Program-made: the position numbers and the translations under genes | Notes under the pieces: generated by a model | Seen by the model: only the letters and a program-made list of their open reading frames with translations | Told to the model about the DNA's origin: nothing | Database searches by the model: none | Shown here: positions 1 to 10,136 of the stretch, piece after piece | Position numbering within the stretch: the first letter of the stretch is position 1 | How the letters are laid out: each line of letters begins with the position of its first letter | Assembly (NCBI GenBank): GCA_963682025.1 | Contig: OY821517.1 | Location: 227,082,476 to 227,146,475, forward strand | Length of the DNA: 64,000 bases | Direction: 5' to 3' | DNA from: Cordilura impudica | Lineage: Eukaryota; Arthropoda; Insecta; Diptera; Scathophagidae

Positions 1-2403
1 TTTCATCTGCCAGTCTATTGTGTATTTTTCTATAATATAAAAGTACTTTTGTAATTTTTCGTTAATTTTATCAATTTTATCATCAGAGTGATAAATAACG
101 ATATCATCAGCAAAGCCAATAATGTTCTCAATTTGGTTTAATAGGTCATGTATGTATATATTAAATAGAATTGGTGCATTTACAGTTCCTTGTTGTAAAC
201 CATTTACGATAATAAATTTCCTTGAACTTATTGTCCTTCCAAGGTAAACTTGAAAACATTTATTGTTTAGCATGTTATGTATTAATATAGTCAAATATAT
301 TGGAAATCCATAATTCAACAGTTTATAAATTAATCCAGGTATCCAGATATTATCAAAGGCCTTTTCAAAATCTACTAAACAAGCTCCAGTACCTAAGGAT
401 TTATTTAAATTCCATTGTATATTCGAAACTAGCAAATGTATCGCATGGATTGTGGAATGTTTAAACTTAAACCCGAATTGCTTGTCATTTATTAATCTCT
501 TTTCCTTACATTGTTCAAGTATGTTATCATTGATGCAAACCTCAAAAACTTTGCTTATGTTTGGAAGTAAACTAATAGCTCGCAAGTTTTTTGGATTGCA
601 TGAGTCTTTATATTTCTTAGGTATGACAACCACTTTAGCTATTTTCCACGCATGAGGAAAGTAGGAGTTATTTAACATATTGTTAAAAAGAGTACAATAC
701 TCTAAGATAATTTCTTCTGGTATATTTTTCAGTACTATATTGGGAATGTTATCAACACCTGTTGACAATTTCTTTCTTAAGTTTCTAAGAATATATATAA
801 TTTTATCCCTAGAAATAAAATACTTGAGAGATTCAGTTAAATCATTGGCCTTGTTACATGTATTAAATGTGGCAATGGTTGATTTGCTGCATTCGTACTG
901 ATTTTTTTCTTCCAAAAATCTGGAAAAACAAGTATCAACTTCGACCTGTAAGTTATTATCATCGTCGATCTCTTTATGAGAGTGAACTGATTCTAAGAAG
1001 GTTCCAATTACGTTTACTTTATGTTCCTCATCCTTTATTAAAAAGTCATCATTATTCAGATCCTTTTCTAACAACTCAGGTCTTATTCCTGCGTTTTTTA
1101 TCCATATATCATTTTCCTGTGGTACTCTAATAATGTCCATATTTAAGGGTTGTGCGGTTTTGAACTGCTTTCTAGTCTCACTAAACATGTTTGAGGGATC
1201 TTTCTGGTCAATTTTCATCAGTTTATCGTGAAAGTGTTTATTTACTGCCAGAGTAAAGTTATCATTAATTAGTTTTTTGATGAGTTTTAGTTTCGATTTG
1301 AGTAGATTAATGTCTGGTTGGGTCAAAATTATTTCTAGTCTATTGTGCCTTTTAATTATGGTTACTATTTTACTTTTCTCAAGCTGAAGTTTCTTTAATA
1401 TTGCATTAGTAAATTTTCCAAAAGGATTATGTTCCTTATATTTTGGGACTGATTTTTCAATCGAATTGTGAATAAATTGGTCAAGTCTACACAGAAAGAA
1501 ATCAATTTCTGCATTTATTAGGTTTTTATCATTTGGTATCGATGCATTTTCTCTCAATTCAGAACAGATATTGTTCTTGAATTTTTTCCAATTAGCCTTA
1601 GCATAATTATATTTTAAAATGGGTGTTTCTCTGAAAAAAGTAAGTGGATGGTCACTTTCCGCTTTTAAGATCTGTATCTTGATAGCCTTGTGATCACTAC
1701 CATAATCAAGGGTTTCTAGACAGTTTAAAGTATTATTCAATTTTTCAATAATTAATCTTGAGTCTGCTATACACAAATCTAAGTATGAGCCACAAAGTGG
1801 ATAAGATGGACAGTTAGAAGCAAGCAATATGCTTCTAAACCTAATTTCATAACATGCAAACCATTCCTTTAACTTATTACCTTGGGGGTTAGAAATAGTG
1901 TTACCCCAATCACCCTGTTTACAGTTTAAGTCCCCTGCTAATATATAAAACTGATTTAGATTATCTAGTTTTAAAGATTGGAAAAGTTGAAATAATTCAG
2001 ATTTAAGGTTATTAAAATTTTTTCCAGAAGGGAAATATGCAGATATTACATATAATATCTTATTTGATATTAAAGGTATTTTTACAATACATGTTTCTAA
2101 AAATTCAAATTTATTAATAATATTGTTAGTAAAACTTCTATACTTAATACCATTTTTTATAAGAATCGCAGTTCCACCGCCTCTTTTCGCATCTTTTCTA
2201 TCTTTACGTATTAAACAATAGTTTTCAAAATGTAATTTATGTTTAGCGTTAAGTTTAGTTTCGTTAAGTAATATTATATCAGGATGGTGTTTCCTTATAA
2301 ACATATCTAAATCATATCTTCGACTTATTTTAATTAATGAATTTACATTTATGTGGATGATATTGAGTTTTTTTTTTTCGATTATTTCAGCCACTGTATT
2401 AAA
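1..2403 (-). CDS. Non-LTR retrotransposon ORF2 (endonuclease + reverse transcriptase), runs off the left edge
   Basis: The frame is open from just after a TAA at 2404-2406 to base 1, so the 3' end lies outside the window. The N-terminal part is an APE-type endonuclease that nicks the target: NETKL, GGGTAILI, AGDLN, a GSYLDLC block and SDHKA are all visible (about 2370-1650). The RT part carries GLQQGTVNAPILFN (about 215-150) and the catalytic FADD (about 115-105), followed by a DWQMKIN-like block. No stops were seen in the segments I translated. There is no ATG near the start: the first in-frame Met is at 2304-2302, inside the endonuclease, so initiation is unclear. The layout fits the jockey/I group; the exact clade is not fixed. 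Confidence 0.88.
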
Positions 2404-2466
2404 TTAAGCTTCCAGCATGGAGAAAAGTGTGTCTATTCTAGACGTTTGGATTTGCAACTGCTTATT

Positions 2467-3693
2467 TCAGTTTATTAATTGGTTTGCCAAGTTTTGCATA
2501 GAGTTGTTTAGTTGTTGGAGTACATTGTTGATTGAGTTGTTGTTGTTTTCCATTTGTGGGTTGTTGTTTTTCACCATATTGGCGTAGCTTATGTTGTCAT
2601 TAATGAAGACTGATGGGTTATTTGTTCGTTTTTGTGATAGAGTTTGTTTTTTACTACGCAACCTTTGTTGCAATTCTTTGTATCGTTCGCAACCTTTGTA
2701 GGAAGCCGGGTGACCATGTTTATTGCATAAAACACAAAAAAGCTTTTCTCTCTCGACATCAGGAACTTCTGTTAGAGAACATTTTCCAATATCATGATTT
2801 TGGTTACATTTTACACAACGCCGTGGTAAGAAGCAATTTGCTGCACTGTGGAAGAAGCGTTGGCAATTCCTACACTGCGGTATTTCGGGCTTTCTAAGTG
2901 CTTCCCATCGTACGCACCGATATAGAAGGCTTTTGATTTTTTTGAGATCGTTAACTTTACTCTCTCCACTGATTTGAACCAAAAAAATTGGTAACCCTTG
3001 TCCAATATTCTGAGATTTTTTTGTTGTAAATGGATTGACTTTAATAAATCTAAGGTTTTCATTTTCAAATGTCTTTAATTCATCTAGTATTTCATTTGGG
3101 TCGTTATTGGCACTTAGGCCCTTTAGTAAGTAAGTCTTTGTCTTTATATCTTTGGGTGTATATGAAAAAAAATTTGTTTTTGTTTTTTCCACGTAAGCTT
3201 TTATTCTGCAGTAATCATCAGCTGATGATGTAAACAGAGATAATTTATTATTGTTCATTTCTTTTATTTTAAAATCTTTTATATTAAGACCATCCTTAAT
3301 AAACTCAATGAGTTTTTTTGATTCAACATTATATATGTTTAGAGGTGGATATTTTTTATTTTTGTTTTGCTGATTTTGATTGTTTTCTTTATTTTTGTTA
3401 TTATCATTAATTGTAGTTCTATTTGCAATTACGTTTTTTGTTGTTGAAGGTCTCTCTTTTTCTTGAACATGTTTTTCATAGTTCTTTATTATTTCTTCAT
3501 TGCAGTTCTCATCATTGTCAAGAACTGACCAGTAGTTATTTTTTACATGCTTAGCCATTGGGTCTATATTTAAATCACTTTTTCTTTTTTTTTCATTTTC
3601 TTTATTATTGTTTTTATTGTTTAATACCTCCTTTATATTGATAATATTTTTATTGCTGACATTTTTTGAGATCAGAGCATCATGCTCGCTCAT
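2467..3693 (-). CDS. Non-LTR retrotransposon ORF1 (Gag-like nucleic-acid-binding protein)
   Basis: This 408-residue protein would coat element RNA and act as a nucleic-acid chaperone in the retrotransposition particle. The N-terminal third is Asn/Lys-rich and low complexity. A PRE_C2HC-like central domain follows, then three Cys/His knuckles in the last 150 residues: CRNCQRFFHSAANC, CVKCNQNHDIGKC and CVLCNKHGH...C. This is the usual jockey-type ORF1 layout. It is uninterrupted and sits just upstream of ORF2 on the same strand. The TGA stop is in the same frame as ORF2, with a second stop (TAA) 63 nt on. Confidence 0.88.
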   Translation of the reverse strand: MSEHDALISKNVSNKNIINIKEVLNNKNNNKENEKKRKSDLNIDPMAKHVKNNYWSVLDNDENCNEEIIKNYEKHVQEKERPSTTKNVIANRTTINDNNKNKENNQNQQNKNKKYPPLNIYNVESKKLIEFIKDGLNIKDFKIKEMNNNKLSLFTSSADDYCRIKAYVEKTKTNFFSYTPKDIKTKTYLLKGLSANNDPNEILDELKTFENENLRFIKVNPFTTKKSQNIGQGLPIFLVQISGESKVNDLKKIKSLLYRCVRWEALRKPEIPQCRNCQRFFHSAANCFLPRRCVKCNQNHDIGKCSLTEVPDVEREKLFCVLCNKHGHPASYKGCERYKELQQRLRSKKQTLSQKRTNNPSVFINDNISYANMVKNNNPQMENNNNSINNVLQQLNNSMQNLANQLIN

Positions 3694-3880
3694 TTTTTTT
3701 ATTTGTTTTTTTTTTTTTTTTTTTTAAGTTGTTTAGTTTAAAGAGTCTCTGTCTCTTGTTTTAAGTGAAAAAATACCGAATACAACGCAAAGTAAAATGC
3801 GTAAGACAAAAAATAATGCACATTGCATACACAGTTAAGAATTTAGAACACCGTTGTACGTCTGTCTATCATGACAGACA
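3694..3880 (-). other. Probable 5' leader of the LINE, with a 20-nt homopolymer
   Basis: Between the ORF1 start and the next recognisable repeat lies about 190 bp with no coding signal. It has a T20 run at 3706-3725 (A20 on the element's sense strand), which could be leader sequence or slippage. The exact 5' end of the element could not be placed. Confidence 0.4.
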
Positions 3881-3883
3881 CGA

Positions 3884-4245
3884 TTGAACTCTCTTAGTCA
3901 TAGGCCCCATATAGAGCTGCTTCCCGATCTTCACCTAAATCTATCAAAGAACATAAATATTGCACTGATTATTCTCAAATTTTGTTTGTACATATTTCTG
4001 CAAAATACAAGAGACTTTACCAAACATGGACAGGATCGGTCCATTTTTGGGCCTAGTCCCCATATAGATATATCATCCGATATGAACTTTTTCATATCTT
4101 CAGCCAAAAAAATTAATAAAAATCTCACTCAAATTTGGTTTATGCTTATTTTCTATATCCAGTTAGTTGGGCCAGAGAGATAGGGTCTCTAAGCGCATAG
4201 TATTGGGTATCGTATAGTCGGTCCAGACCGACTATAATTTTCTTA
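3884..4245 (-). repeat. Dispersed repeat family R1, reverse copy
   Basis: This is recognisably the reverse complement of 52740-53100. Shared blocks include 'atagtcggtc.agaccgac', the stretch around 'ccccatatagagctgcttcc' and the stretch around 'gggcctagtccccatatag'. It starts or ends with a short palindrome (4216-4231). It codes for nothing convincing; the short ORFs across it are incidental. Family name unknown. Confidence 0.75.
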
Positions 4246-4525
4246 CTTGTTCTTATTTTGTGTTGGTTGAATTTGGTGCAAAAATGAATCCTTAATAATT
4301 CTTTGAGAAATTTCTTCATTGATATTCTTCAGCTTGCGCCTTCGAGATCTTCCACTACATCCGTCAATTGGTTTTGCTGGTCGAGCATTTCTTCCACTTT
4401 CGTTGGTAGATGAACTCTCAAAAATAAGATCATTTAATAACCAGTCTTGGTGACGTTTGTACATCTTTGCCTTGCTATGAGATCATTCAATGTACCGTTT
4501 TTTAAAATTTGATACAAAAGTTGTA
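4243..4525 (-). pseudogene. Transib transposase N-terminal fragment, copy 1
   Basis: The 73-codon reading (4464-4243) has a GRNARPAKPIDGCSGRSRRRK block. It resembles the conserved 'GRP.k.f...S.RskRRK' N-terminal segment I associate with Transib-like transposases. The same 270-bp segment recurs at 7650-7925 with about 85-90% identity by eye. It is detached from any catalytic core here, so it is a fragment. The family call leans on the larger remnant next to it. Confidence 0.55.
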
Positions 4526-4539
4526 ATTTTTAAACTCTT

Positions 4540-5190
4540 TCTTTTAATCATACTCTCTGTCTGTCTGTCTGTCGTGGGTTAACCCTATTCCCCCTCATCC
4601 AATTGATCTGAAACTTGGCCCACGGTCTTGTTGTGACTGCAGATTAATTTTGGGGTAGTCACGCACAGTCACGCATAGTCATGCACCGTCACGAAGTGAT
4701 CTAAATGTCATTTCATCTCATTCGATCGGTCTAAAACTTGATCCATACATTCGCTGTGAAAAAAATTAACTTTGACATAGTCACGCACAGTCACGCATGG
4801 TCACGTTCAGTCACGGAGAGATTTAAAATAGTTAATTTTACAACTAATACTTTTTAAAAATTTTGTAAGTTAAATTTTGTCAGAAAATGCCAAACTTTGC
4901 CCCCATAAACTTTTTTGTCCTAATGTTCACAAGAGCCAAAGGTTGGCTTTTTTTGAAAGAGCCCGAACGTAAAAGTTACCTAATACTGGTTCAAGATAGA
5001 GAAGTTTCAATGAAAAAGTCGTATATTTTACTTTAGTTAAACATTTTTTTATTGTCTTTTTAAAATATTTCTAGATCAATTTTTATTGTAAATTTATAAA
5101 ATAAACAAGTTCTGAATCAAGAAAAATTGTTAACTATATAAAACAGAGTATAACTTATTGTCAGTGTACTGAAAAACTACTTTAAATCAA
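4540..5190. other. Non-coding stretch with CTGT and 11-bp CACGC motif repeats
   Basis: No gene seen. It holds a (CTGT)n run near 4557-4572 and two clusters of an 11-bp motif close to 'agtcacgcaca' (about 4657-4694 and 4779-4818). It may be terminal sequence of the neighbouring Transib remnant, but no terminal inverted repeat could be assigned. Confidence 0.4.
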
Positions 5191-5199
5191 ACAATTTTA

Positions 5200-5942
5200 G
5201 TAAATATTTCTTCTAAATAGCCTTGCTTTTCATCTTCTAGAAGTTGTTTAGCTTCTTCGTTAAATTCAATAGAGATAGTTTTCTATTTTTGTCGAAATTA
5301 TACATATATGGATCTGAAGTGTACAACAAAATAGTGATAAGTTCTTCATTAGTGCAACATCTGGACATTTTTCTTGTGTTGTGCTCGCGAAACAATCTGT
5401 AGTCTTTGTTCCTTTTTTCTTGCGCTTCTTCAGATAGATCTCATATTGGTAGCATATGGTTTTGAAGTATTTGTTCCTCATGGTACAAAATTTTATGAAC
5501 TGCTGTTTATTGCTGTTTTATTGACGTAGTCTCCAAATTTTTTTGCATTTATCTTTCTGCTCCATGCTAAAACTTGTAATATGATTTTGAATCGTCTTAT
5601 TAATTCATGATCTACACCTGTGAAAAGATGCTGCTGTTTCTGGATCGCAAAAAAATTTCCTTGCAGTATTTCCATCAATCATTGTGAGACACATTTTAAA
5701 ATTTACTTCAATGTCTTGGTCATCAAATTTAAATATTACTGGTTGAAGTTCTTTAATTTGATCTTTTATTTTTTCAACTTCTTCAGTTATGACATCTTTG
5801 GTTTCTTTTTTTAATGCAAATTTTATTGGTCTGCAATACTTTATTGAAAAAGGAATTTCATTTTCCCTTATATCAATTTCTGTTGCTCTAATAGTTGACG
5901 GCTCTAAGCCGGTATAAATTTTTTTTAAGCGATATGGAGCTA
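5200..5942 (-). pseudogene. Transib (RAG1-like) transposase, C-terminal half
   Basis: Cut-and-paste transposase of the Transib superfamily, which is homologous to the RAG1 core. Read on the minus strand it has RLKKIYTG, then CRPIKFALKKET, then the TMIDG block (second catalytic Asp by family alignment). It joins directly to DGNTARKFF, then LIRRFKIIL. At 5440-5340 it has SEEAQEKRNKDYRLFR, with the third acidic catalytic residue, followed by TSDPYM. The join from TMIDG to DGNTARKFF skips residues that the family normally has between them, so there is an internal deletion. Frameshifts near 5620 and a stop near 5450 make it non-functional. It continues on the far side of the mariner insertion (7256-7925). 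Confidence 0.78.
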
Positions 5943-5944
5943 TA

Positions 5945-7250
5945 ACGGGTGATTTTTTTGAGGTTAGGATTTTCATGCATTAGTATTTGACAGATCACGT
6001 GGGATTTCAGACATGGTGTCAAAGAGAAAGATGCTCAGTATGCTTTGACATTTCATCATGAATAGACTTACTAACGAGCAACGCTTGCAAATCATTGAAT
6101 TTTATTACCAAAATCAGTGTTCGGTTCGAAATGTGTTTCGCGCTTTACGTCCGATTTATGGTCTACATAATCGACCAAGTGAGCAAACAATTAATGCGAT
6201 TGTGACCAAGTTTCGCACTCAGTTTACTTTATTGGACATTAAACCAACCACACGAATGCGTACAGTGCGTACAGAAGAGAATATTGCGTCTGTTTCTGAG
6301 AGTGTTACTGAAGACCGTGAAATGTCGATTCGTCGCCGTTCGCAGCAATTGGGTTTGTGTTATTCGACCACATGGAAGATTTTACGCAAAGATCTTGGTG
6401 TAAAACCGTATAAAATACAGCTCGTGCAAGAACTGAAGCCGAACGATCTGCCACAACGTCTAATTTTCAGTGAATGGGCCCTAGAAAAGTTGGCAGAAAA
6501 TCCGCTTTTTTATCGACAAATTTTGTTCAGCGATGAGGCTCATTTCTGGTTGAATGGCTTCGTAAATAAGCAAAATTGCCGTATTTGGAGTGAAGAGCAA
6601 CCAGAAGCCGTTCAAGAACTGCCCATGCATCCCGAAAAATGCACTGTTTGGTGTGGTTTGTACGCTGGTGGAATCATTGGACCGTATTTTTTCAAAGATG
6701 CTGTTGGACGCAACGTTACGGTGAATGGCGATCGCTATCGTTCGATGCTAACAAACTTTTTGTTGCCAAAAATGGAAGAACTGAACTTGGTTGACATGTG
6801 GTTTCAACAAGATGGCGCTACATGCCACACAGCTCGCGGGTCTATGGCCATTTTGAGGGAAAACTTCGGAGAACAATTCATCTCAAGAAATGGACCGGTA
6901 AGTTGGCCGCCAAGATCATGCGATTTGACGCCTTTAGACTATTTTTTGTGGGGCTACGTCAAGTCTAAAGTCTACAGAAATAAGCCAGCAACTATTCCAG
7001 CTTTGGAAGACAACATTTCCGAAGAAATTCGGGCTATTCCGGCCGAAATGCTCGAAAAAGTTGCCCAAAATTGGACTTTCCGAATGGACCACCTAAGACG
7101 CAGCCGCGGTCAACATTTAAATGAAATTATCTTCAAAAAGTAAATGTCATGGACCAATCTAACGTTTCAAATAAAGAACCGATGAGATTTTGCAAATTTT
7201 ATGCGTTTTTTTTTTAAAAAAAGTTATCAAGCTCTTAAAAAATCACCCGT
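5945..7250 (+). mobile_element. Mariner of the rosa (DD41D) type, apparently complete
   Basis: A 1.3-kb element with a single transposase gene. Its ends are inverted: ACGGGTGATTTTTT at 5945-5958 and its complement at 7237-7250. Each is flanked by the target dinucleotide TA (5943-5944 and 7251-7252). It interrupts the Transib remnant. Removing the element and one TA joins the two Transib halves in one reading frame (M-V-S-I-A-P-Y), which confirms the borders. Intact ends and an intact gene suggest a recent insertion. Confidence 0.92.
6058..7143 (+). CDS. Mariner transposase, DD41D (rosa family)
   Basis: This 361-residue protein binds the terminal repeats and catalyses cut-and-paste transposition. 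Residues 1-115 form paired helix-turn-helix DNA-binding modules (LTNEQRLQIIEFY ... SIRRRSQQLGL). The catalytic triad is D159 (LFSDEAHFW), D252 (FQQDGATCH) and D294 (LTPLDYFLWG). The spacing of 41 residues between the second and third Asp is diagnostic of the rosa/DD41D group. Length is normal for the family and there is no stop or frameshift. The chosen ATG lies 113 bp inside the left inverted repeat. It may still be able to make active enzyme; that is inference. Confidence 0.93.
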   Translation: MNRLTNEQRLQIIEFYYQNQCSVRNVFRALRPIYGLHNRPSEQTINAIVTKFRTQFTLLDIKPTTRMRTVRTEENIASVSESVTEDREMSIRRRSQQLGLCYSTTWKILRKDLGVKPYKIQLVQELKPNDLPQRLIFSEWALEKLAENPLFYRQILFSDEAHFWLNGFVNKQNCRIWSEEQPEAVQELPMHPEKCTVWCGLYAGGIIGPYFFKDAVGRNVTVNGDRYRSMLTNFLLPKMEELNLVDMWFQQDGATCHTARGSMAILRENFGEQFISRNGPVSWPPRSCDLTPLDYFLWGYVKSKVYRNKPATIPALEDNISEEIRAIPAEMLEKVAQNWTFRMDHLRRSRGQHLNEIIFKK

Positions 7251-7255
7251 TAGAT

Positions 7256-7925
7256 ACCATACATAAATTAGCATCGGCATTAAATTGTATTGTATTGTTT
7301 CTGACCAGAGGATCCATCACATCCCCATTTAGGAATTAAAGTAATGCTGCCATTTTCAATTTTTTTTAAATGATCAGTATCAAGCGTATTTAGCAATCGT
7401 TCTGCAGTATGTGATGGAGGTCTTGCAATTTTATTTCTGCTGAACTTGAAGTGACACTAATAGCAGATTGTGAAGGTAAGCATTCTTTTTTGGCAGAAAC
7501 TAAATCTCGATACTCTGCAAAAATCCCAGAATTCTTTTCATTGTTTAATTTTTGGTCAACTTCAAATCTAAAAATAGGGCGAACACTTCTTCTGGAGTAA
7601 ATTTCTTATCTTCTCACTTCTATTATTTTTTCAATTATTTCAATTTTATTTTTCTTATTTTGTGTTGGTTGAATTTGGTGCAAAAATGAATCCTTAATAA
7701 TTATTTGAGAAATTTTTTCATTGATATTCTAGAGCTTGCGCCTTCGAGATCTTTCACAACTTCCGTCAATTGGTTTTGCTCGTCGGCCCTTTTTTCCCCT
7801 TTCTTTGGCAGTTGTAAATTAACTCTCAAAAATAAGTTTCTTTATTAACTAGTCTTGGTGACGTTTGTACATCTTTGCCTTGCTACGAGAGCATTCAATG
7901 TACCGTTTTTTCAAAAGGTTGTAAT
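7256..7925 (-). pseudogene. Transib transposase, N-terminal half
   Basis: This is the part of the same Transib remnant that lies right of the mariner. From high to low coordinates there is the N-terminal basic block (7900-7650, homologous to 4243-4464), then a degraded linker. About 7350-7300 encodes PKWGCDGSSGQKQYN, which contains the first catalytic Asp by alignment with Transib/RAG1. Several frameshifts and stops are present. Together with 5200-5942 all three acidic residues remain traceable. Confidence 0.7.
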
Positions 7926-7930
7926 TTTTT

Positions 7931-8830
7931 CCTTGTGTATTTCTATTTCATGCAGGTTATAATTATAGATTTGGTTGTATGTGCAAAATTATATCGTCTA
8001 AATCTTTTTGTTGAAAATAAATATCAGCGAGATCTCTATAACAGTACATAGCCATTGTTCAAACTGTAATGAATAATAATTGCGGAAACATCTGTAATAT
8101 TAAAAGGCTAGATGATTTCTTGTGACTCATGTTTTGTTCTACCGTTTTATGCCGATTTTAACCAAACGTATATTATTTGAAAGGTATTTCTTTTTAGCCG
8201 TTTTGCAGATTTACAGATTTTTAAATTTTTTCCTTTATTTTGAGTAAATTGTATTTAAAATTGCTACTAACACATACATAAAATTATACAATGCTATGTT
8301 TGTGTTTATTAAATTTGTTAATGTGTTTGTAATAGAAATGAGTTTGTTTTTTGTGTTGATTTGTGAATTGGCTATAATTGATTGGCATACTTTTAGGGTC
8401 TTTATATAATAATGTAAAATACAATTGAATTATGTAAAATACAATTTTTTATCTTTTATTACTACTTTTTGAAGCAAAAACAACCCAGACCCTAACCCCT
8501 TTTAAAAGGTGATCCATAGCTGCTCATATCTTAAAAGGATGTTTCGCAATAGTTTTTTACCATTTACCTGTTATGAAATTTTTTTTCCCCATTTTGTCAG
8601 GTATTTAAGCTATATAACTCAAGTTCCGACTATTAATGTTATTGAAAAATACCTATGCAAATGGACCTGTCAAAATAAAAGGATTTTACCCATTAATATA
8701 ATTTAACAATTAAGCGCATTTTGTCTCAACACTTTGTATAACTATATAACAACTCGTGTCAAATCTACCGTTTCCTTTTTCTGTCAGTATAAAAAACAAA
8801 TAAACTCACGCAAAAAAATACACCGGTACG
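7931..8830. other. AT-rich stretch without a recognised feature
   Basis: Read on both strands. Only short chance ORFs are present (for example 8509-8706), with no family motif, no inverted ends and no tandem array. Confidence 0.5.
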
Positions 8831-8832
8831 AC

Positions 8833-8990
8833 CAACTTTTGTATTCATAACACACAGACGGACGGACGGACATCGTTAAATCGACTCAAAAAGTGATTTT
8901 AAGTCGATCCGTATAATAAAAGAGTCCAATATTTTTGGTAGTTACAAACATCAGGGCAAACTCATTATACCCTACCCACATAGTGGAAAA
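8833..8990 (+). repeat. Family R1, 3' end
   Basis: It shares the 'acagacggacggacggacat' tail, a self-complementary arm pair around 8878-8912 and the 'cattatacccta' end with 53355-53520. The arm pair can form a roughly 10-bp hairpin. Only the 3' portion of the family is present. Confidence 0.7.
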
Positions 8991-9144
8991 CTTTTGTATT
9001 CATAAATTTTGCACAAAATATCTATCGTGCTCTGGTGCACGAGTTACGTATTTGATATATTTCCAAATGAAACACTTGAATTTCACAGCTTATTCGTATT
9101 TTTATTTATTTAAAATTTTACATGGATTTTAATTGTCTTTAATG

Positions 9145-9395
9145 AATTTTTAAGTATTCAAGGATTTTCAATATTTTAAGATTTATTTCCACTGAATTTT
9201 ATTTATCCATTTAAGTTTACAAGGATTAATTAGGTTTTTAAGTTTACAAGGATTTTCAGTATTTTTAAGATTTATTTTCTTTCACTGAGTTTTATTTATT
9301 CATTTAAGTTTACAAAGATTAATAAAGTTTTAAGTTTACAAGGATTTTCAATACTTTTAAGATTTATTTATTTTCACTCTGGTTTTAATTTCTTA
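9145..9395 (+). repeat. Degenerate tandem repeat, about 110-bp unit, 2-3 copies
   Basis: Each unit contains 'aagtttacaaggattttca' followed by 'aagatttatt' and 'cactga.ttttatttat'. Copies diverge by substitutions and small indels. The flanking 9400-9690 stretch shows nothing else recognisable. Confidence 0.65.
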
Positions 9396-9691
9396 CAATT
9401 TAATCTTAATACCCGAACTTCCTAATTGAGACTGCCCAAACATTGGCCATGTCACTGCTTTATATTGATCAGTCGATGTTGATCATATTGCTTCCGCATA
9501 GAAAAGCAATTCTTTTGTATGTCATCGTACAATATTGGTCGTATTGATCAATACTGCTTATTTTGACAAAATCAATACAATGTTGCAACACTTTACATTT
9601 GGTTGGTACATTGTTTCCATATTCAAAGCAATTGTGAGTTTTCTAAATGTGTGTCAGCGTACATTGTCACATTTTTAAACAATCAGAATTA

Positions 9692-10136
9692 AGTATTCTG
9701 AATAAAATGTATTCATATTGTTGAATGGCGTGTGGTCCAAGATTATTGAAATCAAATTTTGCTTAAAAAAAAACAATGTCACTTTAATTTGACCGCACAT
9801 ACTATTCTGTGCACAAATTTTAATTTCAACCATCAGAATTATTTGGAATTTAAATGTCCCAATGTACCCTGATACAATTTCACAACAAACAAAGGTCAAT
9901 ACAAATTTTTATGGGAGTCTACTTTGTATTTGACACAGTTAATAAAAATGTATGAATAATCAGTTTCTAGTAAATTAATGTATTACTTTGTATTTGACAT
10001 AATTAATAAAAATGTGTTGTATAGTTTATGTGTATATATGTGTATGACAAAAAAAAAAATATGAAAATATGTGTGTTTGTCGTTATGTTTATTTGTAAGT
10101 ATAAAATATATGTACGGTGGTTATGGTGACGTAACT
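9692..10136 (-). repeat. 3' LTR of errantivirus A
   Basis: It begins AGT and ends ACT, the usual errantivirus LTR ends. A purine tract (AAGGGGGGAAG on the minus strand, 10137-10147) sits directly next to it, as a polypurine primer should. It includes a duplicated block around 'ctttgtatttgaca' (9921 and 9984). The copy at 16474 has lost its inner edge and the polypurine tract. Confidence 0.7.

Noticed and set aside
3884..4183. A 99-codon ORF (and its reverse 3931-4128)
   Set aside because: It lies wholly in the R1 repeat, open on both strands, with no motif and not conserved in the other R1 copies.
4657..4818. Regularly spaced CACGC motifs that might suggest a CRISPR-like array
   Set aside because: The unit is only about 11 bp with no unique spacers, in a eukaryotic TE-rich context; it is a simple tandem motif.
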